A DNA stretch of 64,000 nt from Steroidobacter sp. (GCA_025929585.1 JAICPY010000008.1:1-64000); one strand, 5' to 3'; positions 1 through 11,459 are shown, counted from the first letter of the stretch. The notes: a model not told the origin generated them from the sequence alone. Numbers and translations are program-made.

Positions 1-1416
<1,416 letters not shown>

Positions 1417-1423
1417 CGACCTG

Positions 1424-2293
1424 TCAGCGTCGGTTGGAGCGATTCAAATACTTGAAGAAATCGCTATCGGGCGAGATCACCAGCACGTCATTTTGCGTGC
1501 CGAGGGATTCTCGATATGCCTGTAAGCTGCGGTGGAACGAATAGAACTCCGCATTACGCTGGTACGCACGGGCGTAGATATCGGCCGCCTTCGCATCGCC
1601 TTCACCGCGAATGATCTCTGCATCACGGTAGGCTGCGGAGAGAATCTCGGTGCGTTCGCGATCTGCCTCCGCGCGAAGCTTTTCCGCGCTTTCGGCACCC
1701 CGAGCACGCAACTCCTTCGCTTGTCGATCGAAGTCCTGGCGCATACGTAGGAACACCGATTCGCTGACCTCGTCGGGCAGATCGATCTTCTTTACACGGA
1801 CATCGACGAGCTCGATTCCGAGCCCGCTGGTCGCGCCCTCGGTGATCTTCAAGATCTCGCCGGTAAATTCGGTCCGCTCCGCGGCAACGACTTGCTGAAT
1901 CGTGCGGCGCGCAATCACACCTTTGATGCCGTCTTTGACGATGCTACCCAACCGGCCCGCCGCTACTTCTTCATCGCCACCGGTCGCCTGGTAGTAGCGA
2001 GACGCATCCTCGATGCGCCACTTGATATAGAAGTCGATGCGCAGGATCTTGCCTTCGCTCGTCAAGAACTGCTCGGATGGATAATTGTTCGTAATGATGC
2101 GGCGCTCGAATTTACGCACGTTGTTTACGAACGGCATCATGAAGTGCAGACCCGGATCGTAGTTGGCGTTCACGATTTCGCCGAAACGAAATTTCATCGC
2201 GAGCTCCGTCTCGCGAACCGTAAAGGCCGACATGGCGAGCGCGATCAACACCACCGCACCAACTATCAAGGCTAAAAAGGCACGGTTTGCCAT
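1424..2293 (-). CDS. hflC: HflC, SPFH-family FtsH protease modulator
   Basis: Inner-membrane subunit that pairs with HflK to form the periplasmic cage around FtsH and restrain its protease activity. It is 289 aa with an N-terminal membrane anchor (about residues 7-24), then a prohibitin/SPFH domain and a charged helical region (about 190-240). The start overlaps the hflK stop by 1 nt, so the two subunits are probably translationally coupled. Confidence 0.96.
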   Translation of the reverse strand: MANRAFLALIVGAVVLIALAMSAFTVRETELAMKFRFGEIVNANYDPGLHFMMPFVNNVRKFERRIITNNYPSEQFLTSEGKILRIDFYIKWRIEDASRYYQATGGDEEVAAGRLGSIVKDGIKGVIARRTIQQVVAAERTEFTGEILKITEGATSGLGIELVDVRVKKIDLPDEVSESVFLRMRQDFDRQAKELRARGAESAEKLRAEADRERTEILSAAYRDAEIIRGEGDAKAADIYARAYQRNAEFYSFHRSLQAYRESLGTQNDVLVISPDSDFFKYLNRSNRR

Positions 2294-3447
2294 CAGCGTG
2301 ACCCTCGCGTCCGACGATCGCTTTCCAAGGAGCCACTTGCGGAAGAACCCGAGCCTTCTACGGTCATGGTCGTTTCAGTTTCATTAGCGCGTTGCGTTCG
2401 ACGAGCTTCTTCGAACAACTTGTCGATGGGCAGGTACAAGAGATTCCCGCTTCCCTCGCTATCCAAGAAAACCTTCTTGGACGAGGCGAGTACTTCCTCC
2501 ACCGTTTCCAAGTACAAGCGCTCGCGCGTCACGACCGGAGCCTGCTCATACTCTTCGAGTAGTTTCAAGAAGCGCTGGGTCTCACCTTCCGCATCGGCGA
2601 TCACCTTCGCGCTATAAGCATGTGCATCTTCGCTTCGCCGCACTCCTTCGCCTCGCGCGCGCGGGATCAAATCGTTTGCATACGCTTGTGCGGCGAGCGA
2701 GAAGCGATCCCTGTCTTCACGAGCCTTGATGGCGTCTTGCTGCGCCGATGCGACTTCGCTCGGAACTCGGACGTCTTGCAAGTTCACGCTCGTTACTTCC
2801 AAGCCGGACTTGTACGCGTCCAGCGTTCGCTGAATGAGCTCCTTGGTTTGCGCAACGATCTCCTGACGCCCGGACTCGAGCACGTCGTTGAGCCTGCTGC
2901 GGCCGACGATTTCTCGAATCGCACTTTCGCTGACCTCCTCCAGTGTCGCTTTCGGATCGCGCACGTTGAAAGCGAAGTCCACGGCATTGGCGCGGCGGTA
3001 CTGCACTTCGAGGTTGATATCGACGAGCGTCTCATCCGAAGTGAGCATTCTGGTCTGCTCCTCGAAGCTCTCGATCGATTGTATGTTTACGATTTGTCTC
3101 GATTCGATCGGCCACGGTAAATGCCATCGAAGGCCCGGTTGCGTTGTGGTGATGTACTTACCGAAGCGCATGACCAAGGCGCGCTCGGCCGCATCGACCT
3201 GATAAAGCCCGGTGAACGCCCAAATGGCGAGCAAGACCAGAACGATCGTGCCGATACTGAATCCGCGCGCCGGCCCCGATACGCCGGGACCACGGCCGGT
3301 GCCGCCGCCGAATACGCCACCGAATCGGCGACGCAAGTTGCGAAACACTTCATCCAAGTCCGGCGGACCTTGATCGGGCTTATTACCGCCACCCCAAGGG
3401 TTGCGCTTGCCGCCGGAATTGCCGCCGCCCGATTCGTTCCACGCCAT
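2293..3447 (-). CDS. hflK: HflK, SPFH-family FtsH protease modulator
   Basis: Partner of HflC in the HflKC-FtsH supercomplex. It is 384 aa with a Gly/Pro/Asn-rich cytoplasmic N-terminus (about 1-60, including a GGGNSGGKRNPWGGG stretch typical of HflK), one membrane anchor near residues 67-85, an SPFH domain and a coiled helical C-terminus ending in a polar tail. It lies 38 bp after hflX and directly upstream of hflC. Confidence 0.96.
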   Translation of the reverse strand: MAWNESGGGNSGGKRNPWGGGNKPDQGPPDLDEVFRNLRRRFGGVFGGGTGRGPGVSGPARGFSIGTIVLVLLAIWAFTGLYQVDAAERALVMRFGKYITTTQPGLRWHLPWPIESRQIVNIQSIESFEEQTRMLTSDETLVDINLEVQYRRANAVDFAFNVRDPKATLEEVSESAIREIVGRSRLNDVLESGRQEIVAQTKELIQRTLDAYKSGLEVTSVNLQDVRVPSEVASAQQDAIKAREDRDRFSLAAQAYANDLIPRARGEGVRRSEDAHAYSAKVIADAEGETQRFLKLLEEYEQAPVVTRERLYLETVEEVLASSKKVFLDSEGSGNLLYLPIDKLFEEARRTQRANETETTMTVEGSGSSASGSLESDRRTRGSR

Positions 3448-3485
3448 GTTGGATCAATACTCTAACGAGAAGGAGAAGAAGGAGA

Positions 3486-4823
3486 TCAGCCGACCCAAGA
3501 CGTCGGGAGGCCGGATTTTAGGAACGCCTCGGAGTGTGCACAAGTTTTGTCGGTCGGTTCCAATCGAATTTGTTCGCTTCGACAGAGGGTTTCGAACGCT
3601 TGACGAGGCATGGAGACCTCCAAGTCGATCGCCCCGCCCGGAAGCGAGCTCTCGGCCAAAACCGCACCGGCCGCAAAAAACTTGGCCCTCGCACGGCCCT
3701 CTTCGGGCTTGAGCACGATATGCCGATGAACCAGCTCCGGTCCCAGGAAACGGCCAATCGCCTCGATCAGCAAGTCAGTGCCTGCCCCGGTTTGGGCGGA
3801 CAGCCAAACGCGGCGTATCCCGCCATGCTCGTCGAGCTCCACCCGAGGCACCTCGTTGAGCAAGTCAGCCTTGTTATACACCTCGATCTGCGGCAGGTCG
3901 CCTGCACCTACATCTTGCAGAACCTCGTTCACTTGCGCGATTCGTTCTGCGCGATTCGAATCCGCGGCGTCGATCACGTGCAGTAAAACCGATGCCTCGC
4001 GCGCTTCCTGCAACGTCGATCTGAACGCAGCGACGAGCTCGTGGGGCAACTCCCGAACGAATCCGACGGTATCCGCCAGTAGCGCAAATCGCGCATCGGG
4101 CAGATCGAGCCTGCGAACGGTCGGGTCCAGAGTGGCGAACAGTTGGTTCGCAGCGTAGGCTTGCGATCCCGTCAGGCGATTGAACAGCGTGGATTTACCA
4201 GCGTTCGTATAACCAACCAGCGCGACGGTGGGAATTTCGGCGCGTTTACGTTCGCGCCTCGTCGTCTCCCGTTGCGTCACCACCTTGTCCAACCGCGCAT
4301 TCAGCGTCTTGATCCGATTAGCGAGCAATCGACGGTCGGTTTCGAGCTGAGTTTCACCAGGTCCGCGCAGTCCGATACCACCCTTCTGACGTTCCAAGTG
4401 AGTCCATCCACGGACCAGTCGGGTTGCCAAATGTTTTAGTTGAGCAAGCTCGACTTGCAGTTGGCCCTCGAAGCTGCGGGCGCGTTGCGCGAAGATATCC
4501 AGGATCAGCCCCGTGCGATCGAGCACTCGACATTGCAAAAGCGCTTCGAGGTTGCGCTCTTGGCTCGGCGAGAGCGCGTGATCGAATACGACGAGATCGG
4601 CGCCTAGGTCTTTGACCTTGGAACGAATCTCTTCTGCTTTGCCGCTGCCGACAAACAAACGAGGATCGGGTGCGCGCCGATTACCAGTGATCAATGCGAG
4701 TACGTCGGCACCCGCCGAGCGCGCCAACGCATCGAACTCGCTCAACTCATCCTTGCTCGGAGATTGCCCTAGCCCAACACGTACCAGGAGCGCGCGTTCG
4801 CCGCTACGAGGACGTTCAAACAA
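3486..4823 (-). CDS. hflX: GTPase HflX, ribosome-splitting factor
   Basis: Ribosome-associated GTPase that splits stalled 70S ribosomes under stress. It is 445 aa: the N-terminal HflX domain, a helical linker with GLRGPGETQLETDRR, then the G domain with the P-loop GYTNAGKST starting at Gly204, the G3 motif DTVGF and NKAD as G4. The start is 21 bp after hfq. The C-terminal extension (about 370-445) is common in proteobacterial members. Confidence 0.96.
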   Translation of the reverse strand: MFERPRSGERALLVRVGLGQSPSKDELSEFDALARSAGADVLALITGNRRAPDPRLFVGSGKAEEIRSKVKDLGADLVVFDHALSPSQERNLEALLQCRVLDRTGLILDIFAQRARSFEGQLQVELAQLKHLATRLVRGWTHLERQKGGIGLRGPGETQLETDRRLLANRIKTLNARLDKVVTQRETTRRERKRAEIPTVALVGYTNAGKSTLFNRLTGSQAYAANQLFATLDPTVRRLDLPDARFALLADTVGFVRELPHELVAAFRSTLQEAREASVLLHVIDAADSNRAERIAQVNEVLQDVGAGDLPQIEVYNKADLLNEVPRVELDEHGGIRRVWLSAQTGAGTDLLIEAIGRFLGPELVHRHIVLKPEEGRARAKFFAAGAVLAESSLPGGAIDLEVSMPRQAFETLCRSEQIRLEPTDKTCAHSEAFLKSGLPTSWVG

Positions 4824-4844
4824 CAGTTAGCTCCGGCACCATAT

Positions 4845-5105
4845 TCATTCGCTGGGTGTGCTTGGCTCCGCGCCTTCCTCGTCGCTCGTCGGCACGCGAA
4901 TCGCGCGAGCCGGTACCACGGTGGAAATCGCGTGCTTGTAGACCATCTGGCTGACGCTGTTCTTCAGCAGCACGACGAATTGATCGAACGAGTCGATCTG
5001 GCCCTGCAGCTTGATGCCATTCACCAGATAGATAGAAACGGGTACGCGCTCCTTGCGCAAGGTGTTCAGGAAAGGGTCCTGTAATGATTGCCCTCTGGCC
5101 ATCAT
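4845..5105 (-). CDS. hfq: RNA chaperone Hfq
   Basis: Hexameric Sm-like protein that binds sRNAs and mRNAs. The Sm1 ([22 protein letters not shown]) and Sm2 (YKHAIS) motifs are present, followed by a short acidic C-terminal tail (86 aa total, shorter than E. coli's 102). Two consecutive ATGs (5105 and 5102) follow a perfect AAGGAG at 5110-5115, which decides this start; the frame stays open ~40 codons upstream without conserved sequence. Its presence matters for the candidate small RNAs elsewhere in this window. Confidence 0.97.
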   Translation of the reverse strand: MMARGQSLQDPFLNTLRKERVPVSIYLVNGIKLQGQIDSFDQFVVLLKNSVSQMVYKHAISTVVPARAIRVPTSDEEGAEPSTPSE

Positions 5106-5109
5106 TTGT

Positions 5110-5115
5110 CTCCTT
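5110..5115 (-). promoter_or_regulatory. Strong ribosome binding site of hfq
   Basis: AAGGAG read on the minus strand, 4 nt before the first and 7 nt before the second of the paired ATG codons. It fixes the hfq start against a longer open frame reaching 5228. Confidence 0.8.
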
Positions 5116-5241
5116 GTTATGACTTTGAATTCTTTGTTGAGCGCTTCCGACATTTTGCCGCTTCCTTGCAGCCGGAGGACAGCCGACGTGCACCATCCAG
5201 TGCTCGCTGCAGTGCCGCAGTCTAACACAGGGAGGGTGTTT

Positions 5242-6201
5242 TCAAGTCTGCCTTTCGTCTAATACTGAGGCGATAGCCCGCACCATTTGGGCGTCAGCGG
5301 AAGAATCAAGAGCGTCGATCCAACTCAATTCGCGTTCGGATCGAAGCCAAATCAACTGTCGCCGAGCTAAGTGCCTTGTCGCGAGGATTGCCTGCTTCAC
5401 CGCCGAATCCAAAGGCACCCCGCCGTCCAAATGTTCCCAGAGTTGGCGATAACCGACCGAGCGGATCGCAGGCAAGTCGGCGTGCAAATCTCCCCGCTCG
5501 TAAAGCTTCGACACCTCGGCCATGAAACCGCTTTGCATCATGCGATCCAAGCGGGTTTCGATCGCTGCATACAAGGCTTGCCGATCGCTCGGAACCCACG
5601 CGTAGGCAAAGAACCGAAATCGCTCCTCGGGATTCGGAGCAAGCGCATGCAGCTCCGTCATGGTGCGACCACTCAGGCGAAATACCTCCAAAGCACGCTG
5701 GATTCTCTGCGCGTCCTTCGGCTGGATTCGAGCTGCCGCCTCAGGATCGATTCGTGAAAGCTCGGCATGCATTGCCGGCCAGCCCACGCGCGTCGCTTCT
5801 AGATCGATGGCGGCACGGATCTGCGGATCGGCCGACGGCATATCGGCAAGGCCACGTCGCAGCGCCCTGAAGTAGAGCATGGTTCCGCCGACAAGGACTG
5901 GCAACTTTCCTTCCGCATGCGACGTTGCAATCGCCTTGTGAGCATCGCGGACGAACTGACCCGCTGAATACGGCTGTGACGGGTCGAGAATGTCCACGAG
6001 CATATGAGGGTAGCGCTGCAAGACTTCCGGCGCCGGCTTTCCAGTACCGATGTCCATGCCGCGATAAACCATTGCGGAGTCCACGCTGACGATTTGGATC
6101 GGCCAACGTTCAGCCAGACGCAAAGCCAGATCTGTTTTACCCGAGGCCGTCGGCCCCATGATCAGAACGACCGGCGGCCGAAGATCGTGAAGATTCGTCA
6201 T
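5242..6201 (-). CDS. miaA: tRNA dimethylallyltransferase MiaA
   Basis: Transfers a dimethylallyl group to N6 of A37 in tRNAs reading UNN codons. It is 319 aa with the P-loop [12 protein letters not shown] near the N-terminus and the [16 protein letters not shown] motif. The ATG at 6201 overlaps the mutL stop as ATGA, so I reject the longer open frame to 6366, which runs through the end of mutL. It is followed by a 136-bp spacer before hfq. Confidence 0.96.
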   Translation of the reverse strand: MTNLHDLRPPVVLIMGPTASGKTDLALRLAERWPIQIVSVDSAMVYRGMDIGTGKPAPEVLQRYPHMLVDILDPSQPYSAGQFVRDAHKAIATSHAEGKLPVLVGGTMLYFRALRRGLADMPSADPQIRAAIDLEATRVGWPAMHAELSRIDPEAAARIQPKDAQRIQRALEVFRLSGRTMTELHALAPNPEERFRFFAYAWVPSDRQALYAAIETRLDRMMQSGFMAEVSKLYERGDLHADLPAIRSVGYRQLWEHLDGGVPLDSAVKQAILATRHLARRQLIWLRSERELSWIDALDSSADAQMVRAIASVLDERQT

Positions 6202-7982
6202 CGACCGCGCAAAAATAATCTGTCCAGATCCTGCATGCTGATGTAAGTCCAAGTCGGGCGGCCGTGGTTGCATTGATCGCTTCGGACCGTCCTCTCCATC
6301 TCGCGAAGCAGCGCGTTCATCTCCGGGATGCTCAATTGACGATTCGCACGCACCGCCCCGTGACACGCGATGGTGCCGAGCACTTCGTTGATGGCTTCTT
6401 CGATACCGCGGGTTGCGCCGGTCGCGAGCAGGTCCGCGCCCAAGCGGCGAATGAGCTCATCGATATCGCGCGCTCGCAAGAACACGGGCACGGATTTGAC
6501 CTGGACGCCCGCCGGACCGGACCTAATCACCTCGAGCCCGGCGCGGTTCAACACCATCGCATGCTCCTCGAGAACATCCGCTTCCGCCGGCGCAACCGAA
6601 ACCGCCATCGGCGTCAGCAAAGGCTGGCTGGGGACGTCGCCTTTCTCGAGCGCAGCTTTCATCCGCTCGTAGGTAGTACGCTCATGCGCCGCATGCATAT
6701 CGACGAGTATCAACCCGTCGGGCACTTGCGCAAGAATGTAAACGCCATGCAGTTGTGCGATCGCGAAGCCCAGTGGCGGCATCTCCGGCGCGGAGCGCAC
6801 GGCCTCGAACGCATTCTCCAAGTTTTCCGCTCGTGTTTCGGTGGCGAGCGCCGCAGACTCTGCAACGCGTAATGGAAAAACGCTTTGATTTGGACCGCGC
6901 GATGGCCACATCGGCATTGCACTTTGCGAGTTGGGTAATAGCACATCGATGTTGGTCGGCGGCGCGGATGCCGATGCAGCACCTGCGTACGTCTCGCGCA
7001 ACACTCGCTCGACCGTGCGGAACAGAAAATCGTGGATGTGCCGAGGCTCTCGGAAACGCACCTCTAGTTTCGCCGGATGCGCGTTCACGTCCACCCATCG
7101 GGGATCCATTTCCAAGAACAATACGAAGGCCGGGTAACGGCCGTGAAACATCACATCGCGGTAACCCAATCGGATCGCGCTTGCGACCAATCGATCTCGA
7201 AGCACCCGACCGTTGAGATAGAAATGCTGCAGATCGGGTTGCGAGCGAGCGAACGTGGGCTGGCACAACCAACCCGTTAATTTACAGCCTGCTGACTCGT
7301 GCTCGATGTACATCGCATTGGCGATGAATTCATCGCCGACGATTTTCGCGACGCGCCGCTCACGCTCTTCCTGTGAGGTGGCGGAGGCGAAATCGATGAC
7401 GCCGCGCCGGCCAACGCTGAGCGAAAAGGCAGTTTCGAATGAAGACAACGCGAGTCGCTCGATCATTCGCTCGATATGCTGGTTCTCGGTACGCTCAGTG
7501 CGCAGGAATTTTCTTCGTGCCGGCACATTGAAGAATAAGTCGCGCACTTCCACCGTCGTGCCGATCGGATGCGCCGCAGGCTCCAACTGCGTGAGCGTGC
7601 CATTATCAGCGCCTATGCAATACCCCGATGATTGCTGCCTGGCGCGGGAAATCAACCGCATTCTCGCGACGGATGCGATGCTTGGCAAAGCTTCGCCGCG
7701 AAATCCTAACGTCCCAACTCGTTCTAAATCATCGATGGTCGTGATCTTGCTGGTGGCGTGGCGAGAGAGAGCTAATGCAAGCTCGGCAGGTTCGATCCCG
7801 GAGCCATCATCGCGTACGCGGCACAAGCGCACCCCGCCGTCTTCGATCTCGACTTCGACGCGTTTGGCACCTGCATCGATGCTGTTCTCGACCAGCTCTT
7901 TGATGACGGATGCCGGCCGCTCGACGACCTCGCCTGCCGCGATCTGATGAATGAGCTGTTCTGGCAGGACGCGGATCGGCAT
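6198..7982 (-). CDS. mutL: DNA mismatch repair protein MutL (endonuclease-type)
   Basis: GHKL ATPase coupling MutS recognition to excision. It is 594 aa. The N-terminal ATPase motifs include GEVVERPASVIKELVENS and DVNAHPAKLEVRF. The C-terminal domain keeps a DMHAAHERTTYE motif (Asp428-Glu439), a variant of the metal-binding DQHAxxExxxxE, plus ACHGAVRAN and CNHGRPT. These are the hallmarks of MutL proteins with latent endonuclease activity, unlike E. coli MutL. It overlaps miaA by 4 nt. Confidence 0.95.
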   Translation of the reverse strand: MPIRVLPEQLIHQIAAGEVVERPASVIKELVENSIDAGAKRVEVEIEDGGVRLCRVRDDGSGIEPAELALALSRHATSKITTIDDLERVGTLGFRGEALPSIASVARMRLISRARQQSSGYCIGADNGTLTQLEPAAHPIGTTVEVRDLFFNVPARRKFLRTERTENQHIERMIERLALSSFETAFSLSVGRRGVIDFASATSQEERERRVAKIVGDEFIANAMYIEHESAGCKLTGWLCQPTFARSQPDLQHFYLNGRVLRDRLVASAIRLGYRDVMFHGRYPAFVLFLEMDPRWVDVNAHPAKLEVRFREPRHIHDFLFRTVERVLRETYAGAASASAPPTNIDVLLPNSQSAMPMWPSRGPNQSVFPLRVAESAALATETRAENLENAFEAVRSAPEMPPLGFAIAQLHGVYILAQVPDGLILVDMHAAHERTTYERMKAALEKGDVPSQPLLTPMAVSVAPAEADVLEEHAMVLNRAGLEVIRSGPAGVQVKSVPVFLRARDIDELIRRLGADLLATGATRGIEEAINEVLGTIACHGAVRANRQLSIPEMNALLREMERTVRSDQCNHGRPTWTYISMQDLDRLFLRGR

Positions 7983-8138
7983 GATGGGCGCTACGAGGAA
8001 AATCGCGGCGCAGGATAGCAGAGGGAGGGAGAAAGGTCGGAAGGAAAGGTCTGCGGTCCACAGTCCGCGGCCAGATTCCGAATAAGAGCGCCTCGCCTCG
8101 GTGAGAAGGTCGACGACTGATCGGAAAAGGCAAAGCGC

Positions 8139-9386
8139 TTACTGAGAAATGCCGCTCGCTGTCTCGCCAGTAGTTCCCGAGTTGCTCGCGATCACGGTCG
8201 AGCCGCTCGAACCGGCACGCAGCTGTGCGATCTGAGTACCGGGCGGCGGACTCGTATAGAAGTACGTGCGCACGCCTGCGAAGATCGCATCGGCAAGACG
8301 CTGCTGATGTGAAGGGTTCATCAACCGGGACTCTTCGAGCGGATTCGAAATGAACGCCGTCTCAACCAGAATAGAAGGAATGTCAGGCGACTTGAGCACC
8401 AAGAAACCTGCGTGCTTTACGCCGCGCCGGGTGATGTTTCCCATTTGATAAAGCGAGTTCATCACCTTATCCGCGGCATCGATGCTGGCGCTCATGCTCG
8501 CGCCTTGCGAAAGATCCAGGAGTACGGACGCTAGGACGTCGTCCTTATCGTCCAACGAAACGCCGCCGACTAAATCCGCTGCGTTCTCGCGATCGGCCAG
8601 CCAACGTGCGGATTCGTCGCTCGCGCCGCGCGCAGAAAGCACATAAACCGATGAACCGGCGACGGAACGATCATGGTATGCATCTGCATGAACGGAGACG
8701 AACATATCGGCTTGCTGCTTACGCGCACGTAGGATGCGTTCACGCAGCGGCACGAAATAATCGCCATCGCGAGTCAACACGGCGCGCATGCCCGGCTCGC
8801 GATCGATGCGGCGCTTGAGCTCTCTGGCGATCGCCAAGGTGACATTCTTCTCACGCGTGCCGCGCTTGCCGATCGATCCGGGATCTTGTCCGCCGTGTCC
8901 TGCATCGATCGCGACGATGATGTTGCGTCCGTGCGCCTCGGCAGCTGATTTGACTACTCGCGGGGGCGCGCGTGCCGCAATCGGCTCGAGATCGACGACG
9001 AGTCGATGACCATAGCTGCCACTGGGAGCGACGGGAAAGCTTTTGGGAGCAGCATTCGCTGCAAGATCGATCACGACGCGCAGATCGCCGTTGCCGTGAT
9101 CGCCGATGCGGATTTGTTTGATGAATCCCTGATCTTGCGGCAGTGACTTGGCGAGTTCCTGTGCGTTCGCCGCACTAATATCGATGACGACTCTTTCGGG
9201 ATCGCTCAGTGTCATCACGCTGTGCTTCGCCGGACCGGAGAGATCGAAGACGACTCGCGTGGAATCCGGCCCCGCCCAGACGCGCACGTCCTTCACCGAA
9301 ACTGCGGCGCTCGCAGGCAATGCAAATGCAACGCCGGCCAATGCGGCCAGGGCGCAAATGACGTTTCGGTAGCTTAACCCCCTCAT
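8139..9386 (-). CDS. amiB: N-acetylmuramoyl-L-alanine amidase (AmiB/AmiC type)
   Basis: Periplasmic zinc amidase cutting septal peptidoglycan during daughter-cell separation. It is 415 aa: a signal peptide (about 1-27, ending ALPASA), an AMIN domain (about 28-130) for envelope targeting, then an Amidase_3 domain with AIDAGHGGQDPG, SVHADA and ETAFISNPLEE carrying the zinc ligands and catalytic Glu. No LysM repeats are seen, unlike E. coli AmiB. Its place between tsaE and mutL is the conserved amiB position. Confidence 0.93.
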   Translation of the reverse strand: MRGLSYRNVICALAALAGVAFALPASAAVSVKDVRVWAGPDSTRVVFDLSGPAKHSVMTLSDPERVVIDISAANAQELAKSLPQDQGFIKQIRIGDHGNGDLRVVIDLAANAAPKSFPVAPSGSYGHRLVVDLEPIAARAPPRVVKSAAEAHGRNIIVAIDAGHGGQDPGSIGKRGTREKNVTLAIARELKRRIDREPGMRAVLTRDGDYFVPLRERILRARKQQADMFVSVHADAYHDRSVAGSSVYVLSARGASDESARWLADRENAADLVGGVSLDDKDDVLASVLLDLSQGASMSASIDAADKVMNSLYQMGNITRRGVKHAGFLVLKSPDIPSILVETAFISNPLEESRLMNPSHQQRLADAIFAGVRTYFYTSPPPGTQIAQLRAGSSGSTVIASNSGTTGETASGISQ

Positions 9387-9429
9387 GTTGCCGGTAATCT
9401 AGCGCGACTCCGATCAGGATTTCAATAAA

Positions 9430-9435
9430 ATTATA
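9430..9435 (-). promoter_or_regulatory. Possible -10 box upstream of amiB
   Basis: A perfect TATAAT on the minus strand about 44 bp before the amiB start, in the 73-bp tsaE-amiB gap. No good -35 is visible, and a GCGGTAA/TTACCGC inverted repeat at the tsaE end lies just upstream. Tentative. Confidence 0.4.
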
Positions 9436-9459
9436 GACATAGACGCGGTAATTGGGGGT

Positions 9460-9951
9460 TTACCGCAACAAACGCCTCAGAAGCTCCGCCACTTCTGGAG
9501 AACCGGGAGTTATTCGGACACGCCTACCGTCCTGGGGAGGATCCAAATATTGGATCGCCAGGGCGAGATCGGGTGGAGGAATTCGTCCTTCCGCGCGGGA
9601 TGGCCACTCGATCAACAGGATCGACCCGGGAGTGAGGAGATCTCGAAGCCCCAGCGGCTCGATCTCCGAAGGATCGGTCAAGCGATAGAGATCCAGGTGG
9701 TACAGCGAACGGCCGGCAAGCTCGTATGGCTCGATTAACGTATAGGTTGGGCTGCGCACAGGTCCTCGCACGCCGGCTGAGCCAAGAACTCCACTGACGA
9801 ACGTCGTCTTGCCCGCGCCAAGCTCTCCTTCGATCGCGATGCAAAGCGCAGGGCCTTGGTACTCGAGCAGCATCCTGCCGATGCGATTGCCGAGTTCACG
9901 CATCGCCTCGGGTGTCGCGACGACTAAGGACGAAATGTGGGATTCACGCAT
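9460..9951 (-). CDS. tsaE: tRNA threonylcarbamoyladenosine biosynthesis ATPase TsaE
   Basis: P-loop ATPase that works with TsaB/TsaD to make t6A37 in ANN-decoding tRNAs. It is 163 aa with the Walker A motif GELGAGKTTF around residues 43-52 and the SPTYTLIEPYE motif typical of the family. The start overlaps the nnr stop by 28 nt. The other t6A genes are not in the window. Confidence 0.94.
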   Translation of the reverse strand: MRESHISSLVVATPEAMRELGNRIGRMLLEYQGPALCIAIEGELGAGKTTFVSGVLGSAGVRGPVRSPTYTLIEPYELAGRSLYHLDLYRLTDPSEIEPLGLRDLLTPGSILLIEWPSRAEGRIPPPDLALAIQYLDPPQDGRRVRITPGSPEVAELLRRLLR

Positions 9952-11423
9952 GCGCCGAGATACTCGAACAAGTCACTTGCGATCAGGCCACGCTCGCCGC
10001 GTCTTGAAGCCGCTCGATCTCCTGCGCTCGCATGCACCCACACGCCGACTTGAGCGGCGATATCCGCATTGCCAAGCTGTCCAAGCAATCCTGCAATCAC
10101 GCCGGTGAGCACATCGCCCATCCCGGGCGACGCCATTCCGGGATTGCCACGATCGCATATATGCGGCAATGAACCCGGCGACATCACGATGGAGCAAGCA
10201 CCTTTCAACACGACGATGCTCCCATAACGGTCCGCTAACGCCCGCGCTGCTGCGACTCGATCGGCCTGCACCGCTGATGAGGAGATTCCAAGCAGACGAC
10301 TCGCCTCACCTGGATGCGGTGTCAGAATGCGTTTCGCATTAGCCATCGGTGACCTAAGCTGCGCCAACAGGTTCAAGGCATCTGCATCGAACACGCTTGG
10401 AAGTGAGCTCGCACATGCTGCCTTCCACAGCTCGAGCGCCCATTTGTCTTGGCCCAATCCAGGTCCGACCGCGAGCACATCAGCTCGCTGCAACAGCGGT
10501 TCGAGCTCCTCGCTAGTGCGCACCCCGCGACACATCAACTCCGGCCGGCCCGATACGATCGCAGCCACGTTGTCTGGATGAGTTGCGATAGTCACTCTTC
10601 CAGCGCCGCATCGCAGCGCCGCTTCGCCGGCCAAGCGCGCAGCGCCGGCCATTCCAATTCCGCCACCGATGATCAAAACATCGCCGTTCATCCCTTTGTG
10701 CGCGGTACGCACTCGTGGCGGCAAGGACGCGGCCATCCGGCGTTCATCGATGCGCAGTGCAACCGGCGGTACTTGCGAAAACGTATCACCAGACAATGCG
10801 AGCGGATCGAACAGCAATGCGCCGACAAAGTTTGGGCCCTGCCCAACGTAAAAGCCAAGCTTCAGTCCTATGAACGTCAAGGTGCAATCCGCTCGCACAG
10901 CGGTGCCGAGCGCAGCGCCCGAATCAGCGTGCAGGCCGCTTGGAATATCTAGCGCCAAGATAGGCAATCCACTTTCATTGATCGTGTCGATGATGGCACC
11001 GACGTCCGAATCGACCTCTCTCGACAGGCCGATGCCGAAGATCGCATCGACAATGACCTCGGCGTCCTCGATTGCCCGTTTGCTCCAAGCGGTCAGCAAG
11101 CCCCCTTCCGATCGATAATCCTTGAATGCTTGCGATGCATCGCCTCGCAGCTGCGAAGGGTCGCTCGTGGCAATCACACGCACGTCGACCCCCTGCGCCA
11201 AAGCAAGGCGAGCCATGACATACCCGTCGCCGCCATTGTTTCCGGGGCCGCAGATCACGACGACTCGCCGCGCTTTTGGCCATCGCTGTCTTAGTACTCC
11301 AAACGCTGCCTCGCCGGCACGGCACATCAGGGTATAGCCCGGCACCCCCAAGGTCTGGATCGCGTAACGATCGAGCGCACGCACTTGCTCGGCGGAGTGA
11401 ATCGTGACGGGAAAGGACGACAT
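9924..11423 (-). CDS. nnr: Bifunctional NAD(P)H-hydrate epimerase / ADP-dependent dehydratase
   Basis: Repairs damaged NAD(P)H hydrates. It is 499 aa in two domains: an N-terminal YjeF_N epimerase (about 1-215, with GPGNNGGDGYVMARL) and a C-terminal ribokinase-like dehydratase (about 225-490, with NPGMASPGMGDVLTG as the nucleotide-binding motif). It is the first gene of the minus-strand row that reaches purA; queG diverges from it 161 bp away. Confidence 0.95.
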   Translation of the reverse strand: MSSFPVTIHSAEQVRALDRYAIQTLGVPGYTLMCRAGEAAFGVLRQRWPKARRVVVICGPGNNGGDGYVMARLALAQGVDVRVIATSDPSQLRGDASQAFKDYRSEGGLLTAWSKRAIEDAEVIVDAIFGIGLSREVDSDVGAIIDTINESGLPILALDIPSGLHADSGAALGTAVRADCTLTFIGLKLGFYVGQGPNFVGALLFDPLALSGDTFSQVPPVALRIDERRMAASLPPRVRTAHKGMNGDVLIIGGGIGMAGAARLAGEAALRCGAGRVTIATHPDNVAAIVSGRPELMCRGVRTSEELEPLLQRADVLAVGPGLGQDKWALELWKAACASSLPSVFDADALNLLAQLRSPMANAKRILTPHPGEASRLLGISSSAVQADRVAAARALADRYGSIVVLKGACSIVMSPGSLPHICDRGNPGMASPGMGDVLTGVIAGLLGQLGNADIAAQVGVWVHASAGDRAASRRGERGLIASDLFEYLGACVNPTFRP

Positions 11424-11459
11424 GGAAGTAAAGGCAAGTGATGGAACGCTGGGCGTCCA

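Noticed and set aside
5106-5228. 41-codon N-terminal extension of Hfq
   Set aside because: The AAGGAG at 5110-5115 and the canonical Hfq N-terminus fix the start at 5105/5102.
8030-8130. Another microrepeat hairpin between mutL and amiB
   Set aside because: Only a short CTGCGGTCC/AGTCCGCGG similarity; no tandem units or long inverted arms.
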